This document shows, piece after piece, positions 39,269-54,726 of a stretch of 64,000 bases of DNA. Numbering within the stretch: the first letter of the stretch is position 1; each line of letters begins with the position of its first letter. Where the stretch lies: contig NC_135554.1 of assembly GCF_964340395.1 (NCBI RefSeq), forward strand, positions 28,076,592 through 28,140,591. The letters run 5' to 3'. The notes beneath the pieces are model-generated. The model was given only the letters and a program-made list of their open reading frames with translations, was not told where the DNA came from and searched no databases. Source of the DNA: Glandiceps talaboti (lineage: Eukaryota > Hemichordata > Enteropneusta > Spengelidae). The position numbers and the translations under genes are program-made.

Positions 39269-42200
39269 AATAAGTAATAACGAACTGCTGGGTCCCTGTC
39301 TCTTCCAATTTTATTAGTTGCTGATAACGCTTATGCATAGCTCTCCTTGTATTTTCAAATTTGTTGTTTGGGTTTGATACGAAACCCCTTTCTGTAAAAT
39401 CAACGCATTGTCAGATGAAATAAGTCGATAAAATAGTAATGAGTGGGTAAATAAAAAAAGTAAACATGGATAAATAAATGAATAGATTGAAGTGCGCGGT
39501 TCTCCTTTCATTTATTAGAATGTGTAACATAAGGATTGCCAGTATTTGAATTAATAGCTGTCTCCATATTTTTTTTGCCTTGGATACCCAGTGGCTGAAA
39601 AAAAAACACATTTAAGATTACAACGAATCGTACCATACTGTTCACCGGGGCGATACTTGTGCTGGATTTAATCCCCAACCCTACTATACACAAATAGCTG
39701 ATGTGAATTCACTCTATATAAATGTCATTTCACATTTCTCTTTTTAGATTGAATGGATATTTTCGATCATCAACACGTCTTTCATCATGCAAACGCTTAA
39801 TTAGACAGGATATTAACTCCAAGTTGTCATGACAACAAGGAAAATTAATCCAGCTACAATTACCGTCCTGCAAACCAGGTATGCGCGTGCGCAAATGCCC
39901 TTCTTCCGTACAGCGACAACACACACAGCGTTTTGTATTTTTTTTGTACTGAAGAATTGTCTTCGGATGTTAAAACATTAATCACGTCACCCACACTTTT
40001 CCCGCCTATTTTGAAGACATTTCTCGTTTGTATAATTTTTTCGGCGACTCATAACTTAATATTTTCATCTGAATCGTATATTTCGTTTTTAGAATTGTAA
40101 AAATTGAATTATAATTTGCAAGTTTGCACGAAGACTTTCATTCCAACGTGCATATCTATCTGCACATACAATTTATGGCAAAAAACCTGAATGTTGACAC
40201 TCTCCTATACTCAAAGAAGTAAAGAGATGAAGAAACATACAGGAATGGACGAAAACATTACTTCAGCTTGCACAGGGAACAAAAGCTTACAGAATATGAA
40301 ATTTTAATCGATATAGAATATGGCAAAATGAAAGATGGCCTCAAGACCATTACTTTGATGAAAATAGCATTCATCTTTCCTATCGTCGTGTATATATTTA
40401 TCTATTTTTTTATCTGTTTTCATTGTGCCTGGAGCTATTACTAGACGGAAACATATCACTTTTCGATGGACAATTAGTCAATTGACAACATTCCATCATA
40501 TTTCGGTGCAAATGAAATTAAAGAGATTCCGCCATCTGAAGCGCATGACAAAATCTTGAATCTAAACAGAACAGAGGTTTGCGCGTGAAAAATGTAATAT
40601 CTAATCATTACCGACTCGGAGATGCGAGCGCCCAAGTTTAGGAGTTGTTGCTAGTTCTTGATTTACCGGCGTTTGGAAAGGGGCTTATTAATTTGAAAGA
40701 AGTGCAATTATTTCAACATATGAGTCTGCTAATTGCTTTGTGTTTACCGGAAATTCGTTGAGGAAATTGTCTGCCCTGTTTCTAATAAACCCTCGATAGA
40801 TTCGTTTTTTCATTGCTGTACACAAACATTATTTTAGTAAGGACAACGAAGGCAGTTTCTCGTCGCAAGACACGTTCTTGTTTGCACGTGCTCAATGGCA
40901 TAAAATGGAACACAAATAGTCAAAATATGTGAGCAGCCTTAAGATAGAATAATTGTCAAAGAATCGTGAATATGAATAGATGCGACTGCGCTGTGGACGA
41001 CAGTTGATCTTTAAGAATCTACTAAAATTACAGAATCGATTACCTCATCAATTATGTATTATGGTTAAAATTCTATATTTAATTGCAAACGTAAATGACA
41101 GGGAAGATTTCGTATTATTTTACGTCAATAGTGTAGACGTATAATAAGGATATTTTTGTGTTCAAATATATATCGAATTGAGATATGATTGGAAAGTTAC
41201 CCAAGTTGAGCCTGTTAAATAATAAACTACTTTAGCTTGAATTACCATATAATGCGATCACTTCTAAAGTAATCCATACGGCATTATGACGTAATCTTAT
41301 CCCTAGGGATATTAAACGTCACTGATAATTCTGTTCTCGGTTTACGTCACAAAACTGAGTCCGATAAAAGCTGAAACCTTGAGTGTAGACAAAGTAGAAC
41401 AATACACATCCTATACACGTCTGGTTTCTGGTCAGTTTTCTTAACGTCGTTGGTTACCGATATTGATCAATTAAAAATACCCAACTATCAAAATTTAATG
41501 ATATATATTTAGCCAACTTTGCAGCTAAGTCGGATGTTTTACGAGCGCTAGTATCATCATCATACAATTATCGTGATGTACTCTAAAAATATTATTAGAT
41601 AAGATATATGTTAACCAAAGCGGGTGGTAAACCAAGTTGGTATGACAACAGAGGTAGCTATCTATGAAAAAATAGCTCCGACTCGTGTTGTCTTGCAATG
41701 GAGAATATCCCTTTGAGTAAACCTAGCTCTAACAACAGTGTATGTTGATATTAAGTATGAATTTACCCTGGCAGTGTCGTAATGTACACCGAACTACATA
41801 CTGATGAAATGGAATTTGTCAATGTAGACGGTCAGTGAACACTAATTTACAGGCAGGGCTAGTTTCAACATGACAGCAAGACTTTGATTCGAAAGTTTAT
41901 TAAGTCTCTGTCTCTTCTTTCATGATCTTATGACACAGCTCCTTTCTCTTGATAGACATTTGGTGCATTAATTTTCGCTTTATTCGCACAGAAGGACGCC
42001 AAAAGATTCAGTCAATCATCCTCGACGACTCGCCAGGGATCCACAGCAACGAAGTAGCTGACGATGAAGTTCAACAAATATTTTAGTTGTCCTCTGTTGC
42101 CTAGCAACGAGTCTACACACATTAGATGAAGCTAGTGATTGACAGATCTCTCCGTTACTCTATGCTATTAGTAAGATGTGGTGCGCTATACTTGCATTGG

Positions 42201-43546
42201 GTGGCAATTTAGAGGAAGGGGTGATTTGTTCACATCGTATCTAGAGCTTTCAAAAGATTAAGGGGAAAGAATATGGACAATTTTATGACGAAATACACAG
42301 AGTGGATAAAGTGATTTGATAACGAAGTGGTGCTAGAATAAGTCTTGAGTACACCAGGTGAACCATGCTTGAACTATACCAGTGCAATAATGATTACCAT
42401 AGAAGCCAAATTGTCTGGGCTGAGAAGAACCTTGCGCTATTAATGTAGACAGTATTCTCATCTAGCTGAAAGATGTTGTTATTTCCGATGTTCTATGCTC
42501 GTTTTCTTTTCACCTTGCGTCTCGGAAATACGTCACCTTCCATTAAAGCATTACGTTGTATGCCACACTGCTAACGGAACTATTTTTGTTTGACTAAGCG
42601 AACAAACCTCATCAGTAATATTTTTTTTGCCTGAAGTTATCCACGCTAATGGTCAAATATTGGTTTTCAAAATGGGATTGAGATCATTTTAGCCGTAACG
42701 TTTTCACTGGGTTCCCCTTTAAGTGACAAATGATCTCAGTGTGTTCTGCTCAACTAGGTTTGTAAAAGAGCTTTAAAAAACAACGACAATGATGTTCTAA
42801 GACAAATCTACTGTGCACATACCATACATTTCAATTGGATTTTAAAACACCATTCTGCTTTCACACATGCATTATTTTATAGTATGGAAAAAGAGGGAAA
42901 TGAGAAAATTTATATTAAGTACCCTTATACACAAAATTAATTGAATAAATATGCGTGTTTAACGCTACTTATGTGATTATAACAAGTCTTAACATTTATG
43001 ATTCAAATTTACAGATGACATGACACGGTTCACAATATGAAATGTTAATAAAAACAACTTACAAATATAAATGAGTAACAAGACCATGGGAAATTTAATT
43101 TCGGTCTGGTTTGTTATAAGGGTGTTTTCACTTAGATAAAATATGTAGTTTTAGTCAACGTCAACCAACTCTTATGTCAGGACAATCTTACGTTTTAATT
43201 TAAAACGTAACTGAATGTGATACCTGTAAGATATTAGACTTGTAATTGAATCAATGCCACAATTTGACTGTACGTTGTCTACTCTATCCTTTACTTTATC
43301 AGTCAACCTATTCGCCTTGTTATATGCCAGTATTCAACTAGATTACACGTCGTCTATATTAATGTGACCACTCGTCTAGCTACCACTCCATCATTATTTT
43401 CACTACTTTAATTTTATAGTCAACTCTCTCCTTCCGGGTGTATATCTGAAATACGATAGCGTTGCGAGTCCAAGTTAACTTCCGAATATTCATTGTTATT
43501 TTTGAATACCCAATACTAATTAGATATTTAATTTGGTGAAATATAG
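39269..43546. other. Single-copy AT-rich DNA, no gene seen
   Basis: Between 39930 and 43370 there is no open frame of 60 codons or more and no tandem repeat. This is the longest plain stretch in the window; it could be intron or intergenic. Confidence 0.5.
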
Positions 43547-43617
43547 TATGTATGTATGTATGTATGTATGTATGTATGTATGTATGTATGTATGTATGTA
43601 TGTATGTATGTACGTGC

Positions 43618-43676
<59 letters not shown>
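43547..43676. repeat. (TATG)n then (GT)n microsatellite
   Basis: TATG to about 43611, a few GTGC units, then GT to 43675. Confidence 0.95.
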
Positions 43677-43677
<1 letters not shown>

Positions 43678-46600
43678 AGGTTTGCATGCCAGCCTACCTG
43701 ACATTCGTACGTATATACATACATACATGATCTCTGTCTGTGTCGGTGTGTGTGTATCTGCCATTTGAATATGCTGTGATTGTCCAAAATAAAAAGGTAA
43801 CAATCCGAACAATGAAAAGTAATGTTTAATAAGTAACTCAATCTAACTGTTTTGTGTCAAGGAGCAAAGTTAGAATGTAATCTGAGAGCTAACATGTAAT
43901 GAATAACATATTTAATGGATCAGATGAAATATCACAAAGAATTAAGATTCACCTCACACTGCATCTGTAAGCAAATCAGAAATTACGTAGTTTGTTAAGA
44001 AAGAAAGCAATTTGAAAGGGTTAAGTGACAAATGATAGAAGTTTTAGACGCTATTCATTAAAAATGATTAGTTTTGCTAAAAGTGACCTTTGATAGCGTT
44101 GTTGTACCTGCCTGGTTCCAATGAACCAAAGGTTGTACGTGCATAGATTTTTACACATATATGTATATCTCACTGATATAATAAATCATTGTGTGGGATA
44201 TAATTTACATTGTGTGTGAGTGATTGAATGTTGGAGTGCGAAGTTTGTGTGTTTGTGTACGTGCACATGCGTACATGTATTTACTTGATATCAAATCAGG
44301 CGCCATGCAGTTGAAATAAAAATATTATACCTTAGTTTAGTAATTGGAACGTCTGGCCTCTATAAATTGTCTTTTTCATTTTTTAAAGCCAATAAAAAGT
44401 AATAACGTCTAATTTAACCATTTTATCACCATTTTAATAGTTTCTATTAAGCCACACTTTTGGCTGGATACAATCTCACTAATAAATGTATAGAAACTAT
44501 TTATTAGAAATTTTTTACTCATTTTCATAACAGTACTTCCCCAGTAATTCACAGGTCTTTTCGTATTCGATAATTACCGTTTAATATTATGTGAAGAAAA
44601 GAAACACGAAATTTCAGGACAGGGAAATACATTAAATTCTGAATGCAGAGCGTTCTGGGACTAATAGACTTACTTGGGAAAGATTTGTCTTACACTTCTT
44701 ACCACTTTAAAGGTAAATGACCCTGAAATTACGAAGTGCAAAAAAAAACTTTCCTTTTACCAACTCTCTCAAATTTGACAGACGTGAAAATGGGATAACG
44801 CCTCAACTCTGAAATATTTGTGGTCTCTAAAAGACATTTCAGTGTAATTAACTGCCGTAATTTCCAACTTGCTCCATTATATTTGATTTTAATATCAATG
44901 TATAATGCAGTGGAAGCACTCAAATTTGTCAATTTCTCGACCATTCTACGCTTTATTATATCTATCTATCTATCCATCAAACAAACAATATTCATGAAAA
45001 TAATTTTTTTTCTTTTAAAGCATGCTGTTCAGTTGTATTTGATATGTTGTCAACAGACTGTATTACACAGCCAAATAAATAAAAGGCGCCAACACGTCCA
45101 GTGTTTCTCGGATACTGAAGTCATTCCCCTGCTGTAACCTGGTTTCGTTCTGGTGCCACATTGTCTGAGAATTGAATGACGAAAAATGATTGTAAAATAT
45201 ATAGTCCGTTGTAACAAATTCAAACATCCGCATATTCCTTTGAGGATTTCAGTAAAACTATACTTTACACATCCATAAAATCGATCGCGGTGATGTTTGA
45301 GAAACCATTGGGAAAGCAAGTGACAGCTGAAAGGTTCATCGCAACACTTCTTCTGGGGAAACGCTGTAGTCGTCTTGTCCACGGCCATGTAGCTGTCAGA
45401 AATTATTTCAAAGTTGAAGTGTAGGGTATGACCTTCAGTCAGTAATGCATGTTTTATAAGCCTAAGTGGTGTCAGTCACTTCTTCTCGATACACCCAGTA
45501 CATCATCATCATTGTCAGACGTACAGTGTGTCATGAATTTTACATTGAATCACTAACTAATGATGAATATAGCACAGGTATTGTCCGCCATCATTCAATG
45601 TATGTTCTATGCTATTAAATAAACAGAGCGATGTGTTGCCAATACATGCTTGTCATGATTTTAGCGGAATTACTCTTCAAATTTGATTTTAAATGCAACG
45701 ATTTGGCGGTGTTGTCATTTGGAGAGGCATCCACTTTCAATATAGCGTTGCATACATGACGGACTCATCTGCGCCATTGTCGCCTTAAATTACCTTCGAA
45801 TTCTCCAATAATATATTATCGAAATTTAAATTTCCCAGAGGTCAGTTAGGTCACCTAACTCATTACGCATAAGTCCTTCATTGTAATTCTAAAGGTCAAT
45901 GTTCTGAGCTGTTGGAAGATAATACCCGCAGGGAAATTCCGGAGCGGCTATCAGGCGTTCATAATTTCTTGTCATGACGTTGAAAATATCGTAAAATTCA
46001 ACAATTCATTTTTTATAGACAATTACACTGTTGTCTCTTAAATTTTGGAAATAAAACTGCCATCAACAATTATTGTTTTGTCTTCGAAAACCAAGAGAGT
46101 AAAACACCCTTTACAATTCATAACCGCTGAGGGCGGCTGTCCGGTGTGTTGAAAGGGGAACGCTTGACTGGAAAGTAAAGCATTTCTCGTTTAATAGCAG
46201 TGAGTCTTTGAGTGTGTTGTTGCTAAATATATAACGTATAGTAGTTATGGAAAAAAATACAATGTTGACGTTTCTACGCTCACTGTCACCGGCAGGGACG
46301 CACGTTTTCAGTAGAGAGTCAACTCCCTAGGTTATACACGGCACTTACAAATTATCTACGGCGTATAACTTGTACGCTAGCCTACTGTAGCCGTTATCAA
46401 AAGTTTCATGCCCCAAGTATATAGCAAACTTTGCGACATTTTTCCCAAATATAGTGAATGTCATTTGGAAATTTTGGCTTAGCCATACTGTAAAGTAATG
46501 CCTCAGCATCGTTTCAGCCAGGGCTCGAGAATATGAAGTTCCTCACTTCGTTTAGTTCCCATGATGCCTTGACAAGTTTGCAGCAGGTATATTCTGATCC

Positions 46601-48487
46601 ACCCATTTTCCATAGCTCTATTTAGACAGGTCGCATACTGCAGGGTTAGTATAAATTATTTTTTCTGTGTTCCATAAGAATAGGGATTGCAGCAGTGAGG
46701 AAATCAGCTTCAACTGTCTCTTACATTTACATTAAATCTCCAAAAATAACAATCAACTGTTTAGGAATTTCTTACGGAGCAGAGAAAATGTATCTTTTTG
46801 GTAATAAGACAGCAAAGCAATTAACAAACATATTTAGGTCATGTCTTTGACATTTACAATATCGACTTTTCTTCAGCTTGTGCTTTCATGTGTCAAGAAC
46901 ACACTAAATGGCTGAATAGTTAATGATCTGACGGCGAACTTAATCTAAATTGCTAACGTTCTTGTCAAATGAATATACATGTCATATCAAATCATTCGTC
47001 CTAAACTTTGTCAAATCCATAATGATCTGTGCGCACTATTTTAAATATTTGTCCTATAACGTATCGGATACCGATTGGTCGATTGCTTCAACAAATTTGC
47101 ATAAGTAGGTCACTTTAAATCTCAGATACCAATCGATATGTGTATATATGCAAATATCGTCCTTTTTGCTGCGGGTTTATTTATGAAGAAAATGTGAAGT
47201 GAATATTTGAGCATAGCAACCAAACTCATAAAATTTATTCCCTTTCTTGTTTGAAAATTGTGTAAATTTCTTAGAAGCTATAGAAGCGATTTTAGAACAT
47301 ATCTTGTATCTTACTTGTCTCTGGTGGCGATTTTAGAACATATTCTTCCTAAAATAAACCAATAGAATCCGCGCAGATGTGGGTCCTGTCTCTTTAAAGT
47401 GATACCAAATAAAATCTATTAAATGTATAGTTTAATGTCAAATTAATGATCTTTTATATAAGAAATAATTACGTGACAAAATTTATTTGCTAGATCTAAC
47501 ATGTATGGTTTGTACCGAGGCAAAGTAACTTTGTAAGGTTGACTGTATTAGGCAAAAAATAAACGAAAATTGTGTGTTTCTGACAACCCGATGGGATCTA
47601 GGCTTGTTTAAGTAGACGATGTTAACATTTTTTTAAACAAAAAACGTTTAAAACGAAAAGATAAGAAATTCTTTGTCTTCTTGACCTTCATGCACGTCTG
47701 TTTTCTTTTCCCAGTGATGCCTGTGTATATTTCATCAAACTATCACAAGAGTATTCGTTTGGTTTTGGGTCGAAGAGATATTTTCAATATTTAAATAAAA
47801 ACAATCAAAAATTAATGTAATATAAAATAAAATCCCGCCCTACCTACCCTATTTTGTGAGCCCATGTTATCGGAAACACACGATTATTTTTTGCCGCCTT
47901 AATTAGCACCAAGAAGGAATATTCAGTTGAATATTTTAGTTGATATTTTATGTTAGACCAAGTCATTTAGGAATGATTGAAAATGATGTAATTTGACATA
48001 GAAATAATGTACTTGTATAATGACGTGTTTAAAGTTATAAATACCATGCCTACGGTACCGGTATATGTTTATATTATGCAATCCATACATGTTTAGTTGA
48101 AAGGCTTCCGTTACGACACGGGCGGCAAGTTATTACGCACGCAATTAGTAGTTTGTACAAATAATAAGTGACGTCACATGGCCGTCAGAAACACACGCAT
48201 CCGGATCCGAATTTGCCAAATTTAGATCAATCCATCACTCTTGTCGTTGGTGGCGCTGTATTTCAACTCTCCCTTGGTGACCGACATGATATCCTTCTAG
48301 CTCCTCAGGCTACTCGACCAAAGCTTCCTTTTATATATATAAAAAAGTGTCTAGCAACGATCTGTCGCCATAGAGGTGAAAAATAAAGAATAAGAAAGAT
48401 GGCTCTATGTAATAACGTCTTCACTTACGAACCATGGGTAAATTGTTTTGGATGTTCAAATAATTTGATTCACTGTGTAGAATTCTC
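43677..48487. other. Single-copy AT-rich DNA, no gene seen
   Basis: Two overlapping open frames of 105 (+) and 112 (-) codons at 44820-45388 have no recognisable domain; frames this long are expected by chance in 64 kb of such sequence. Confidence 0.45.
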
Positions 48488-48585
48488 AAACTTAATTTCA
48501 TCAATCAACGGTGCAATAAAATATCAGAGTCTTCCAACGGAAACTCTGGTATTTTATTGCACTGTTGACTGATGGAATTAAGTTT
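48488..48585. repeat. 98-nt near-perfect hairpin (palindromic element)
   Basis: Arms 48488-48530 and 48543-48585 are reverse complements over 43 nt with four differences, all transitions; three become G:U pairs on the + strand. The 12-nt loop can pair further (ttcc with ggaa). It is either a miniature inverted-repeat element or a transcribed hairpin. Flanks show no clear target-site duplication. Confidence 0.85.
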
Positions 48586-51177
48586 TGTTGTGAACTGTTT
48601 GAATTTTGACTACAGACTGTGCTAAAATGTTTTCGTCGCTTTGTATTGCATTTAATTCCTTTTACAACGATTTTTCCCTCGATGTGACTAACAGCCTAGT
48701 ATCGACTTGTTATATCACACCATGTAATGTGATACTTACTGCATTTGCTACTTGTCTGATTGCATTTGATATCGAGGTCACAGTACTCAAAACTTCTAAT
48801 GTCAATTTCCAAGAGGTTGGGGTCACGATATCCTAGCGATATCCGTTTATGACTCCAACGCCTATTTCAAATCCTGATAGCTATTTAATACACACTAATT
48901 CCTATTTACTCATGCTAATTACATGACAATTTTTCCGGCATGTAAGGAAAATATGCTATTCATTATGCCTAGCATATCGCAGCATAGTATTTCTAATCGC
49001 ACAGAGTTCTCGAAATATTGCCAGTTTGGCTTCATTTTTAATACAACGTTACTGTAATAAACGATAAAACTTGATAGATTGGTTCCAGGCAAACGCCGTT
49101 CTAAAATTCCACATTCCCGCACGCTCTCAAAATTACCAAGACACGAATGCTACAAGTATCATAGTTTATCACGTACATCGCAAATAGACGATAGGGAGAA
49201 GTGCAGTAGTCACATCCAGAATAGGTTGCCGAAATAACCAGTCCACATATTCAACCCCCCATTTTCACCAAACTCACGACGTGAACAATTTTGGACACTC
49301 GATTTACGAAATCTAACGATATTAAACTTACGTACGCTTTAAGTAAATGGATTGATAAATATCATTTCTGGGATCCGTACCTAAAATATAGTTGATTTGA
49401 ACTAAAAATTTACAGAAAAATTTAAAATTGTTTCATTTAATTTTGGAGGGAATGAGTTTCCTACTGTAGGAGTTAATTTGCTTGAAATTACTGAATTCTA
49501 TAGCAGACTTACACGTTATTGAATTAACTTGTAAATCTAATTTGGAGTTTGCTTTGAAGCCTTAAAAACGTTAGCAGTGATGTAATTTGCCCAAGGCACA
49601 GCGTTCTTGCTATTGATTCTACAGTTTTCCTAAAATAATCAATGGATACAAGTGTTGTTATTTTTAGCTGTTATTTTATCAGCCGTTCCAGAAATCGAAC
49701 GATGTAATCGTCACGACGGACTTGTTTTGAATCCCTTGGATCACAATTTTTATCTCATCACTCGTCAGTTGTTCTCAATCTACGATATCGCGATATCTCT
49801 GCACTAGGAGAACGACATGACTACGTGGACGTATGAGATGCGTGCGCAGCTAAAAAAGAAAACTGTTCCACTTTCCTATGACTGTACTCGTAAGATTGAA
49901 CTATATCAGTATCGCACAGTCTCGGTACATTGACGCTTTCTACAAAAGTGCCCCATATAAAGTACAACCTACATGTATCTGATCCATTAAAAAATCGAAC
50001 AAATATTATGTTAACGATCAAGGAGAAAAACTATAAATTTTAGCAAATGTACCATTATTTTCGTATAATAGTAGACGGATATAGGAAATAGGATTCAATA
50101 CATTTACGGTAACGTATTTACATAAGTCTCAATAAGTAACTCATTAAGTCTGTATTTAGTATTGATACGAGCCTTGTATAAATTTAGATACCGTCAATGA
50201 ATATATGATGAACACCTGTTCAAACTGTTGAGTTTTGGTAATATTTCATGTAGTTTTCCCACAGCAGTTTCTTGCATGACACAAGGAACACTTGTCACAA
50301 CCAAAACCTACGTTCTATTCCCGCGAGTTTTGCATAATTCATATAATTACGCCTACCATCATCAGCGTTATCGAACGCATGTCTATGTTCCTATCATTTG
50401 GGCATCTGCATTGATATGAAACTCGTTAGATGTTTCTTTATATAGTGTAGCTAATATTGTTTCTGTAATACTTGCATCTATTAAATCGGACTTGTTACAG
50501 TTTCAATACCATGTTTAAGTCTAAAGATACAGGCAAAACGGATATAAGACAAGGCGCTGCTTTGGGTTAAATCGAAACTCTTTCTTCCAGAGGCGGATAT
50601 AGCAAACTTTGGAAATATTACGCTCAGATGTACACGTTTATGTAAGTGTCGATCTTTCATTATTCTGTCTTTCAGTCATTTTACGTCAAATTTTCACGAG
50701 ATCGGTATTTTACATCCGATTTTTATGAAATATCGGGCTACTGCGTCGGTACAAATCGATTATGCCCCAATAAGCTGCAGCTGTGGAAAATGGAGATATC
50801 TAACGACCGTAAAATCTATACCGTGATGTCGCATGACAGCTAAAACCATATAAGTTCGACCCTACTTCCGTAAAATGACCTATCAATGTAGTTCACCTGC
50901 TTCGTAAGGCCATCATACAAAGCAAGGCTGTTACAAACTGTCTTCGAAATCCATCTCTCGGGTGTCAAATGTAATATTTAGTGAGATCGTCATCAATTAT
51001 TGATAATCACAAACCTCCTTATCAACGTAATTGTAAGAACGAATAAATGCAATTATGCTTTCATCCGAACCTGACTAGTTCAAGGATAATGTAGATTACT
51101 TTTAATATGATATAAAATATAATATAATATAGTGTAATATATATCCACTTACTGCAAATGTAAATTAGTCTAATTCA
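48586..51177. other. Single-copy AT-rich DNA, no gene seen
   Basis: Only short unrecognised frames; no repeats noted. Confidence 0.5.
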
Positions 51178-51515
51178 ACGGCTGGATTACATTGTAAACT
51201 TGGCAATGGCTGGATTGCATTGTAAACTTGGCAATGGCTGGATTACATTGTAAACTTGGCAATGGCTGGGTTACATTGTAAACTTGGCAATGGCTGGATT
51301 GCATTGTAAACTTGGCAATGGCTGGATTGCATTGTAAACTTGGCAATGGCTGGATTACATTGTAAACTTGGCAATGGCTGGATTGCATTGTAAACTTGGC
51401 AATGGCTGGATTGCATTGTAAACTTGGCAATGGCTGGATTGCATTGTAAACTTGGCAATGGCTGGATTACATTGTAAACTTGGCAATGGCTGGATTGCAT
51501 TGTAAACTTGGCAAT
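51178..51515. repeat. 28-bp minisatellite, 12 copies
   Basis: Units contain ggctggattacattgtaaac followed by ttggcaat. Copies differ mainly at one site, tac versus tgc, interspersed along the array. Open minus-strand frames are repeat artefacts. Confidence 0.95.
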
Positions 51516-52548
51516 ATCATGATTATTGATAAATTTATCTGTTAAAAAATCAACATGGATGAAAAAATAAGTATAACCGTCGTAAGGAGTTTGATCCTAT
51601 GCCATACGTGTCCGTTTCCGACAAAACGAGATTAGTCCGTAGACTTAGAAAAATTGTTAATTAGAACTATAACTTTTGATGAATTTGGAGAAAAAATAAT
51701 TATGCAGACATTTGCTCTGAACAATTGTTTAACTTACAATTCAATAACATAATTAAGTTTAATCAAATAATAGTTTTTTTCGACGCCGTCTAAGCCTGTA
51801 TAACGTTTCAGGTGTGGTCTAAATGATTTTTGAAAAAAGTGCAAATGTTCCATTGATAAAATAGACATTGCGAATCGTGTACATTTTCTAACGTTCGTTC
51901 TTTGATAACTGTAAATACGTGTATACTGGCATTTTGACGTAGCATCGTCTGATACACAACGCGTGTTGCTTCGAATCACGTCACTATGACGCTACGAGTA
52001 TAGAACACACATAAATACACGCATCTAAACCTCTCTATTGTTATCGTTTGTTATACAACTGTGACACTATAGTTTTCAGGTAATTGTGTTTTATATATCT
52101 CGGTGCTGTTGTCTCTCACCCACGTTCCCTAATTGGCATTGTAACGCAATTGTGGGAGTGATTGACTGAAACCTAACGAGTTTACTAAGACTCTTCTTTA
52201 AACCTGAGTTGATGTGGTTTGTTCTCTTAAGTACCTGTCCTCGTTTATTATTTATTGACTAACTAACTAACCTCACTAACTAATTCATCTATTTCATCAA
52301 ATATCCATTCATCTTTCTATAAATGTTGACAAAATAAGAATTTGGTCGCAATAGTCAAATGCCAAAATGAGTATTTTTACGACGACTGTCTGTTACTAAG
52401 GGCCATTTTTGTTCGCACTGTATATGACAAGGACGGTCAGTAATCTTTCATTACAGCACATGTGCAATGTTTGAAGTAAATTCTGGTCTTTCCATTTAGA
52501 TTGTAGTGACATTACGTTACAAAATGACCTGTAATGTCCATTAATATT

Positions 52549-52590
52549 GTGATCGTTTTGATTATTTTTGTGTATTTTGTGGCCTGTCGT
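52549..52590 (+). repeat. 42-nt dispersed repeat, copy 1
   Basis: gtgatcgttttgattatttt plus 22 more bases match 54812-54853 exactly; flanks on both sides are unrelated. Confidence 0.9.
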
Positions 52591-54246
52591 ATAGCGTAAA
52601 CTACCTCAGATAAGGTAAAGAGTTATTTGCCGTGTCTGTTGTCATAGCTACGTCCCATAGACTTAGGTATACTATATTTATCAAAAAGACAGTACGTGAC
52701 ATTGGATGTACGAAAACATTCTTCAATATTCATGAGTTTATCGCGGATTTTTCCGTAATTGTAAAAAAGTGAATGATCTAATCGATAGCGCCCCCTATAA
52801 AACATAACAGAAATTGCATGGTTCACCTCGTTTTGACCTTCAAACCTGAAATATAACTCTCAGGTTGAAACGTTGCTTACTTCACGATGCATAAGACCAG
52901 CATGACTGTAATACTAATTTGTGAATTCTTTTACGGTGCTATTCCATTCAATGAACATCCATCTATCATGAAAGAATACCATACATTTAACTGCTCATAA
53001 TCTAAGACATTATTGTGGTAATGTCAGATCTGCGAATGTTTATTTTAATCATCGAATCATCCTTATTTCAGCTGTACCGTTCTCCTGGCACTAATTCGTC
53101 GTCATTATCCGTGTATCATTTCTCATTACAATTAATATTTGAAAATCAACGTTAGACCAGATCAAACTTTAACATGATTCTTGTCTTGTTAGGTGTGATT
53201 TGACTGAATCCGACAGTGCAAGGAACGTCCTACACCCCCGACTCACAGCAGACGATTCAATAATTTATATTTCGATCTCTGCAAGCTGGTGAGGAGGTGG
53301 TTCTGAACTTTATAAGTTGATAATGTCAAACCTATTAATCACCTTTGAAATGAAATCATGATATTTGGTAGGTGTGAAAATGGACCCTTTCACGGAGGGT
53401 CATCAGCATATTGATCAGACCTTTGGGGGTATCACATATGTATATCTCCAATTTATACTCGTATTCAATACAAATTTCCATCGATCTGTTTCAATTCAGT
53501 TGTGGTGTGTTCTGGAGAAAAATATCTCTCTGACCTTCTTCATCGATATACTCCACAAAGACAACCCCGCTTCTCCTCTGATTCTCGTCTTCATCTTCTT
53601 CTTCGTGTTCAAAGGGTATCTACAAAGATATCCCTCACACTGGCCTACATGGAACAATCTTCCTTTGATCTAACATCGCTAACATCCGTTCGTTGCTCGC
53701 CCAGGTCCTATTTCTTTAAACATTAATCTCAACCTTCTCAGTTTGCCTAACTTATCCCCTTGATTCAAAGCTGTGCCTCGGGTTCTGCTTGCAGAGATTA
53801 GGTATATTATAAATATTCTATGCTAACCGTGCATCCCGTTCGTTGACTGTTGATAAAAACAAACTTCCCTATTCTGGCTTAACACAGTCGTATGGTCGTT
53901 CAATTACAATTTGATTCTAAGAGTAATGATTTTAAAACGACGCTCTCTACGGCCAGATCAGAAAGGTTTTGTATTGTTACTATTGTATGGCGATACATCT
54001 CAACAGCTGGATGAACATTATCATTGACCTATCTATGATTTCGCTAGTATACCAATATTTTGTGAAGAGTCTTGATTTCGTTGGGTTATGTCTAAATTTC
54101 AGAGGTGCGATCTCAATCCATTGTATCGTTGAAATTTGGTACCAATAATGAAATGAATGGTTTATAGTTCCTTCCGATTTTAATTGTCATTTCAAAGGCA
54201 TCGAGACTGTTGAAACATGATTGAATTGCAACCATCATCAACAAGT

Positions 54247-54373
54247 ACACACACACACACATATACATACACACACACGCACACACACACACACACATAC
54301 ATACATACATACACGAATACATACACACACATACACACGCGCGCGCACCCCCCCCCCCCCCACACACACACAC
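54247..54373. repeat. (AC)n/(ATAC)n microsatellite with C homopolymer
   Basis: Mixed AC and ATAC units with a short CGCG stretch and a run of about 13 C near 54348-54360. Confidence 0.9.
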
Positions 54374-54726
54374 TTCTCTTTGAACGGACCGACCCATTTT
54401 AAAGGTATTATGACACATAAATTTTAATAAATAGGGTACGTCACTCTAACAGTAATACACCTGACGAAATCGTCTCTATCTCCGTTGTCACCAAATGTTC
54501 TGAGTTGTGATACCGAACACTTAAAACTTTACCAGTACCAGTATTATTGTAAAAGAGACACGTGCACGGAGCTTGGAAACTAAGTCACGTGGACAAAGTA
54601 ATGACATGGACAGGATTATTATCCTAACGGACGGGCTGGAGGGGGGGGGGTAGAGGTGATTTTTATTTCCCCAGAACAGCATATCATATTGATAGGTACA
54701 GAATTCAAATTCTTAATAAGCTTTAG

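Noticed and set aside
44820-45388. 105-codon (+) and 112-codon (-) overlapping frames
   Set aside because: No domain or splice context recognised; lengths fit chance.
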